A stretch of 64,000 nt of DNA from Streptomyces qaidamensis (GTDB taxonomy: Bacteria > Actinomycetota > Actinomycetes > Streptomycetales > Streptomycetaceae), in the NCBI RefSeq assembly GCF_001611795.1, contig NZ_CP015098.1, positions 496,001-560,000 of the forward strand, in the 5' to 3' direction. How positions within the stretch are numbered: position 1 is the first letter of the stretch; each line of letters begins with the position of its first letter. The notes beneath the pieces were generated by a model. The model worked only from the letters and a program-made list of their open reading frames with translations. It was not told the origin of the DNA and ran no database searches. The position numbers were made by a program, and so were the translations under genes. This document shows, piece by piece, positions 60,736 to 64,000 of this stretch.

Positions 60736-61337
60736 TGGGTTCGTACACGATTCCGAACGTCGTCGAGCGCACCCCGCAGGGCGAGCGGTCCTACGACGTC
60801 TTCAGCCGGCTGCTGTCCGAGCGGATCATCTTCCTCGGCACCGAGATCGACGACGGCGTCGCCAACGTCGTCATCGCCCAGCTCCTCCACCTGGAGTCGT
60901 CGTCCCCGGAGAGCGAGATCGCGATCTACATCAACTCCCCGGGCGGTTCGTTCACTTCACTCATGGCCATCTACGACACCATGACGTTCGTGCAGGCGCC
61001 GATCTCCACGTTCTGCGTCGGGCAGGCGGCCTCCACGGCGGCCGTGCTGCTGGCCGGCGGGGATCCGGGGCGGCGGTTCGTGCTGGAGCACTCCCGGGTG
61101 CTGCTCGGCCAGCCGGCCGCCGGCGGGCAGCGCGGCATGGTGTCCGACCTGGCGCTCCAGGCCAAGGAGATGGTGCGGATCCGCTCCCAGGTGGAGGAGG
61201 TGCTGGCGCGGCACACCCACCACGACGTGGCGGCCCTGCGCGCCGACATGGACCGCGACAAGGTGTTCACCGCGCAGGAGGCGGTGGGCTACGGGCTGGC
61301 CGACGAGGTGCTCAGCCGGCGCCTCGCGAGGGTCTGA
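60732..61337 (+). CDS. clpP4: Clp protease subunit ClpP4 lacking the catalytic histidine
   Basis: The 201-residue ClpP subunit keeps S101 (GQAASTAA) and D172 (ADMDRD), but the catalytic His position is G126: the motif reads [12 protein letters not shown] where ClpP3 has [24 protein letters not shown] is conserved. It is therefore probably inactive as a peptidase and may serve as a structural or regulatory ring partner of ClpP3. GTG 60732 overlaps the clpP3 stop; ATG 60735 is an alternative start. Confidence 0.93.
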   Translation: MMGSYTIPNVVERTPQGERSYDVFSRLLSERIIFLGTEIDDGVANVVIAQLLHLESSSPESEIAIYINSPGGSFTSLMAIYDTMTFVQAPISTFCVGQAASTAAVLLAGGDPGRRFVLEHSRVLLGQPAAGGQRGMVSDLALQAKEMVRIRSQVEEVLARHTHHDVAALRADMDRDKVFTAQEAVGYGLADEVLSRRLARV

Positions 61338-61355
61338 GGCGCCGGCCGGTACGGC

Positions 61356-61769
61356 TCAGGCGGCCAGGCACATTCCGTCGTGCGACGAGGTGGAGGCCCC
61401 GCGACGGCCTGCGCCCGCGTAGCGCGAGGTGACGCGGGTCAGTTCGCCCTGGGCCCTCGTCAGCAGGTCGCCGAGGTTCAGTCCGAGGGCGTGGGCGGCG
61501 GCCGCGAGGACCTCCGAGGAGGCCTCCTTGCGGCCGCGCTCCACCTCCGAGAGGTAGGGCATGGAGATCCGCGCCTCGTCGGCGACATCCTTCAAGGTGC
61601 GCTCCTGCGCCAGGCGTTCACGGCGCAGCACGTCCCCCACCAGGTCCCGCCACAGCGGCTCCTTGGCGGCGGGGGCCTGCGGCGCCTGGCGTCGCGGCGT
61701 TCCGGCGGGGCGCGCGCCGTGCGGGCGCAGAGGGATGACTCGGGCTTCGTTCGGCAGGTGGTTGCTCAC
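61356..61769 (-). CDS. popR: PopR transcriptional activator of clpP3-clpP4
   Basis: The 137-residue XRE-family protein has an HTH (about 57-110: RTLKDVADEARISMPYLSEVERGRKE) and ends in Leu-Ala-Ala. In S. lividans PopR the last two alanines mark it for degradation by ClpP1/ClpP2; the same ending is present here. The gene is convergent with clpP4, whose operon it is expected to activate through the operator at 59969-59998. The GTG start is 6 nt after a TAGGCT box, consistent with a leaderless or very short leader. Confidence 0.92.
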   Translation of the reverse strand: MSNHLPNEARVIPLRPHGARPAGTPRRQAPQAPAAKEPLWRDLVGDVLRRERLAQERTLKDVADEARISMPYLSEVERGRKEASSEVLAAAAHALGLNLGDLLTRAQGELTRVTSRYAGAGRRGASTSSHDGMCLAA

Positions 61770-61775
61770 CGCTCC

Positions 61776-61781
61776 AGCCTA
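61776..61781 (-). promoter_or_regulatory. -10 box of popR, leaderless arrangement
   Basis: On the minus strand TAGGCT lies 6 nt before the popR GTG. The intervening GGAGCG could also serve as a weak ribosome binding site. Confidence 0.5.
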
Positions 61782-61893
61782 GGAATCCCGGCCGCCGGGG
61801 GAAGGGCCCGGCGTTCCGCCCTGGGTGGAATCACCCGTCCACACCGACGGAGGGGCGCATTCCGCCCGATTTCACCCATGGGAAAATCGCGGG

Positions 61894-61918
61894 GCATGGT
61901 GCGCGTCGACCCGGGTAC
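61894..61918 (+). promoter_or_regulatory. SigB-type promoter of the sigma factor gene
   Basis: GCAT (61894-61897), a 15-nt spacer and GGGTAC (61913-61918) fit the GNNT-N14-16-GGGTAC/T consensus of Streptomyces SigB-family promoters. The position 20 bp before the sigma factor start suggests autoregulation or control by a sister sigma factor. Confidence 0.65.
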
Positions 61919-61937
61919 CCGCAACTCGGGAGTACCT

Positions 61938-62861
61938 ATGCAGAAGTCCGCCGTGACGTTCGTGGGAGAGGTAATGGAGACCGCCGTGATCCGGTCGAAG
62001 GCACAGGTCGTCGAAGAGAACACCGAGGCCAGCGCGGGTGACGGGGCACTGCCGGGCGTCGTGGACCCGCGGTCCGTGGCCCCGCGGGACGCGAGGGAGC
62101 TGTCCCGCCAGTTCTTCCAGCGCCTGACGGAGCTCGAAGAGGGCACGCACGAATACCAGTACGCGCGCAACACTCTGATCGAGATGAACATGTCGCTCGT
62201 GCGCTTCGCGGCCGGCCGGTTCCGCGGCCGCGGCGACGACATGGAGGACATCGTCCAGACCGGCATGATCGGCCTGATCAAGGCGATCGACCGGTTCGAG
62301 CTCTCGCGCGAGGTCGAGTTCACCTCCTTCGCGCTGCCGTACATCGTCGGCGAGATCAAGCGCTTCTTCCGTGACACGACGTGGGCGGTGCACGTGCCGC
62401 GGCGGCTCCAGGAGCTGCGCGTGGAGCTGGCCAAGGCCCGTGAGGAGCTCGCCAGCCGGCTGGATCGCGAGCCGACGGTCGCCGAGCTGGCCACCTTGAT
62501 GAACATCTCCGAGCGCCAGGTCGTCGAGGGGCAGATCGCGGCGAACGGATACAACTCCTCGTCGCTGGACGCCGCCCTCACCGGCGACGGCCCGGAGAGC
62601 GGCGAGGCGGTCCTGGCCGACTTCATCGGTGTGGAGGAGGACGGGCTGCGGCTCGTCGAGGACTTCCACTCACTCGCCCCGCTCATGGCGGAGCTGAGCG
62701 AGCGCGACCGGCAGATCATCCACATGCGGTTCGTGGAGGAGGCCACCCAGGCGGAGATCGGTGAGCGGCTCGGCTGCTCGCAGATGCACGTCTCCCGCCT
62801 GATCAAGCGGATCATCACGCGGCTGCGCGAGGGCATGCTGGGCGAGCTGGGCTGCGCCTGA
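61938..62861 (+). CDS. RNA polymerase sigma factor, SigB family (SigL-like)
   Basis: The 307-residue sigma factor has region 2 (NTLIEMNMSLVRFAAGRFRGRGDDMEDIVQ, split here as NTLIEMNMSLVRF and EDIVQTGMIGLIKAIDRF), region 3 (about 180-230) and a region 4 HTH (AEIGERLGCSQMHVSRLIKR). The order with popR and clpP3-clpP4 matches S. coelicolor sigL from memory. The start at ATG 61938 has GGGAG close upstream; ATG 61974 with GGGAGAGG is an alternative. An RsbW-like kinase gene follows convergently. Confidence 0.9.
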   Translation: MQKSAVTFVGEVMETAVIRSKAQVVEENTEASAGDGALPGVVDPRSVAPRDARELSRQFFQRLTELEEGTHEYQYARNTLIEMNMSLVRFAAGRFRGRGDDMEDIVQTGMIGLIKAIDRFELSREVEFTSFALPYIVGEIKRFFRDTTWAVHVPRRLQELRVELAKAREELASRLDREPTVAELATLMNISERQVVEGQIAANGYNSSSLDAALTGDGPESGEAVLADFIGVEEDGLRLVEDFHSLAPLMAELSERDRQIIHMRFVEEATQAEIGERLGCSQMHVSRLIKRIITRLREGMLGELGCA

Positions 62862-62877
62862 CACCGTCGTACCACCA

Positions 62878-62917
62878 GCGGGTGCCGTCCCCCATGCGGG
62901 AGTGGGGCGGCACCCGC
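62878..62917 (+). terminator. Terminator of the sigma factor gene
   Basis: GCGGGTGCCG (62878-62887) pairs with CGGCACCCGC (62908-62917), with CCCC/GGGG extending the stem inside. It starts 17 bp after the sigma factor stop. Confidence 0.75.
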
Positions 62918-62970
62918 GACTGCGTTCTGACTCCGTCCGACACCCGCGACTGCGTCCTCATTCCGTCCGG
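62911..62970. repeat. Two tandem 30-bp repeats
   Basis: 62911-62940 and 62941-62970 both begin CACCCGCGACTGCGT and end TCCGTCCG; they differ at four positions. They lie between the terminator of the sigma factor gene and the end of the kinase gene. Confidence 0.8.
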
Positions 62971-62992
62971 GTGACACGTCCCCCCGGACGGT

Positions 62993-63457
62993 TCACCCCT
63001 GGGCTGCCTCGGAGAGTGGCAGTACCGCGCGCACCCGCTTGCCCACCGGCACCCGTTCCACGCTGACCTGCTCCGCGAGCGCGTGGACGATCTCCAGGCC
63101 GTGCCGGCCGATGCGCTCGGGGTTGCGCGGGAAGATGCGGGGCAGTGCGGAGCTGCTGTCGTAGACCGACACCGTCACGGCGCTGTCGGTGCCGACGAGC
63201 TCCAGGATGTACGGCCCGTTGCTGTGCCGGTCGGCGTTGGTGACCAGCTCGCTCACCACCAGCAGTACGGCACCCTCGACCCGCTCGTCGATCCGCGCGC
63301 ACCACTCGGTCCTGAGCTGGTCGAGAAAGAGCGCGGCGAAGGACCGCGCCTCGGCGATGCATCCCTGCTCACCGGTGTAGTGTGCCGCCCGCCTCAGCGG
63401 TTCCACGGGCACGTCGAAACCAGTCGGTATCACTGCCTCGTCCAGGTGGTCGATCAT
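62993..63457 (-). CDS. RsbW-like anti-sigma kinase (GHKL ATPase)
   Basis: The 154-residue GHKL ATPase has an N box SELVTNADRHSNG (near 70) and a late glycine box RIGRHGLEIV (near 118). It resembles RsbW-type kinases that sequester SigB-family sigma factors. It is convergent with the SigL-like gene, which makes that sigma factor its nearest candidate partner. The ATG at 63457 follows AGAGAG; the frame extends 14 residues upstream without a good site. Confidence 0.82.
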   Translation of the reverse strand: MIDHLDEAVIPTGFDVPVEPLRRAAHYTGEQGCIAEARSFAALFLDQLRTEWCARIDERVEGAVLLVVSELVTNADRHSNGPYILELVGTDSAVTVSVYDSSSALPRIFPRNPERIGRHGLEIVHALAEQVSVERVPVGKRVRAVLPLSEAAQG

Positions 63458-63644
63458 TCTTTTCTCTCTGGGAAGCCGGACTGGCCGGACGCTCTGCACC
63501 AGTGCTCGTACCCCGAGCCGGGCTTCACAGTCCTGACAGATTCTCCCCCATCCGACGCTGCGGGCATTGTCCCCCCTTCGCGGGGCACCCGGAAGTCATC
63601 AGGACCGGCCGAGGGCGGCCGGGCCGGATCGCCGGAGGTGCGTG

Positions 63645-63785
63645 GTGGCCTGGTGGATGTGGCTGGTCGTGGTGGTCGCGGCGCTCGCCGCTGTCGCGGC
63701 GGTGACGCTCGCCGTGCAGGCGGGCCGCCGGTCGGGGACCGTCATCGCGGTCCGGCGCCGGCCCGGCGGGAAGGGCCTGCGATGA
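63645..63785 (+). CDS. Small single-helix membrane protein
   Basis: The 46-residue protein is one membrane helix (WWMWLVVVVAALAAVAAVTL) followed by a basic tail (RRSGTVIAVRRRPGGKGLR). GGAGG lies 6 nt before GTG 63645; GTG 63642 is also in frame. The stop overlaps the ATG of the PRC-barrel gene, so the two are coupled. The function is unknown. Confidence 0.6.
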   Translation: MAWWMWLVVVVAALAAVAAVTLAVQAGRRSGTVIAVRRRPGGKGLR

Positions 63786-64000
63786 ACGAGCTGATGGCTG
63801 CGCGGAGCCTGACGACCCTGCCGGTGGTCACCCTGGACGGGGAGGCCGTCGCCCAGGTCAAGGACACCGTCTTCGACGCCGCCGCCGGCCGGATCACCGG
63901 TTTCACACTCAGCGGCCGGAGCCTGCTGTCGGGTCCGCTGAAGCGGAGTCTGCCCTGGTCGGGGGTGCACGCGCTGGGTCCGCAGGCGGTCATGATCCGC
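63782..64000 (+). CDS. PRC-barrel domain protein, partial
   Basis: The first 73 residues are present before the window ends. They form a PRC-barrel: SLTTLPVVTLDGEAVAQVKD, FDAAAGRITGFTLSG. PRC-barrel proteins bind RNA polymerase, ribosomal or photosynthetic partners in other bacteria; Streptomyces homologues are uncharacterised. The ATG overlaps the stop of the small membrane-protein gene. Confidence 0.75.
   Translation, partial: MNELMAARSLTTLPVVTLDGEAVAQVKDTVFDAAAGRITGFTLSGRSLLSGPLKRSLPWSGVHALGPQAVMIR

Noticed and set aside
1..64000. tRNA, rRNA or integrase/attachment sites
   Set aside because: I saw no tRNA T-loop pattern in a cloverleaf context, no rRNA sequence and no recombinase or transposase protein.

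Overview
The window is high-GC DNA with strong third-position GC bias, GTG starts, ATGA/GTGA stop-start overlaps and many Actinobacteria-only families: WhiB-like and SsgA-like proteins, SigB-type sigma factors, a melC1-melC2 tyrosinase pair, PopR-ClpP3-ClpP4, a LAL regulator and ANTAR proteins. This points firmly to a Streptomyces chromosome. From memory, the order recalls the S. coelicolor stretch with sigL/popR/clpP3/clpP4 at one end and sigM plus an rsb cluster at the other; this was not checked by search. I found no tRNA, rRNA, CRISPR array, insertion sequence or integrase.

Layout. 0.2-5.2 kb: a five-gene translationally coupled stressosome operon (RsbR, RsbS, RsbT, an RsbT/RsbX-type fusion and a GAF-SpoIIE phosphatase). 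5.4-9.1 kb: a type II NADH dehydrogenase and an FUSC-type membrane transporter. 9.1-13.4 kb, minus strand: a DUF1206 membrane protein, an ANTAR-GAF regulator, a DUF5133 protein, a SigB-family sigma factor (probably SigM) and an RsbW-like kinase. 13.6-19.4 kb: a Crp-like sensor, a decayed MFS transporter, a LysE exporter with its ArgP-like regulator, a TetR/saccharopine-dehydrogenase pair and a WhiB-like protein. 19.4-26.8 kb: a frameshifted DUF6098 gene, a DUF488 protein, a KstD-like flavoprotein with a TetR regulator, an AlkB-like dioxygenase, a metallo-beta-lactamase, a DUF4032 protein, a tandem universal stress protein and a VOC protein.

26.9-30.4 kb holds the most unusual unit, a three-gene coupled operon: a receiver domain fused to a thioredoxin-reductase-like flavoprotein that lacks the CxxC, a cyclic-nucleotide-domain histidine kinase, and a UBP-type zinc finger. 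30.5-46.2 kb: a LAL regulator, an SGNH lipoprotein, a TerD-CAP-CAP fusion, an AIM24 protein, a TPR/polyprenyl-synthetase operon behind a 32-bp perfect palindrome, a PLP dehydratase, a transmembrane pseudokinase, a serine hydrolase and an F420-type oxidoreductase. 46.3-59.9 kb: an HTH protein of unknown role, an SsgA-like protein, aldo/keto reductase, Tat-exported FAD oxidase, flavin monooxygenase, the tyrosinase operon, an RNase H fusion, VOC proteins, an aminoglycoside-phosphotransferase homologue that has lost its stop codon, and an epoxide hydrolase. 60-64 kb: clpP3-clpP4 with a PopR operator, popR, a SigB-family sigma factor (SigL-like) with a SigB-type promoter, another RsbW-like kinase, and a PRC-barrel gene cut by the window end.

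Together the window is a stress-response neighbourhood: two SigB-type sigma factors, two RsbW-like kinases, a stressosome module, a conditional Clp protease, redox and VOC enzymes, and melanin formation. Three genes are visibly damaged (MFS, DUF6098, phosphotransferase). Several promoters look leaderless, with a TAnnnT box 6-7 nt before the start codon. The strongest candidates for undescribed biology are the receiver-flavoprotein/histidine-kinase/UBP-finger operon, the ClpP4 subunit lacking its catalytic histidine, the 32-bp palindrome, the WhiB-like protein with a C-x3-C spacing, and the pseudokinase.
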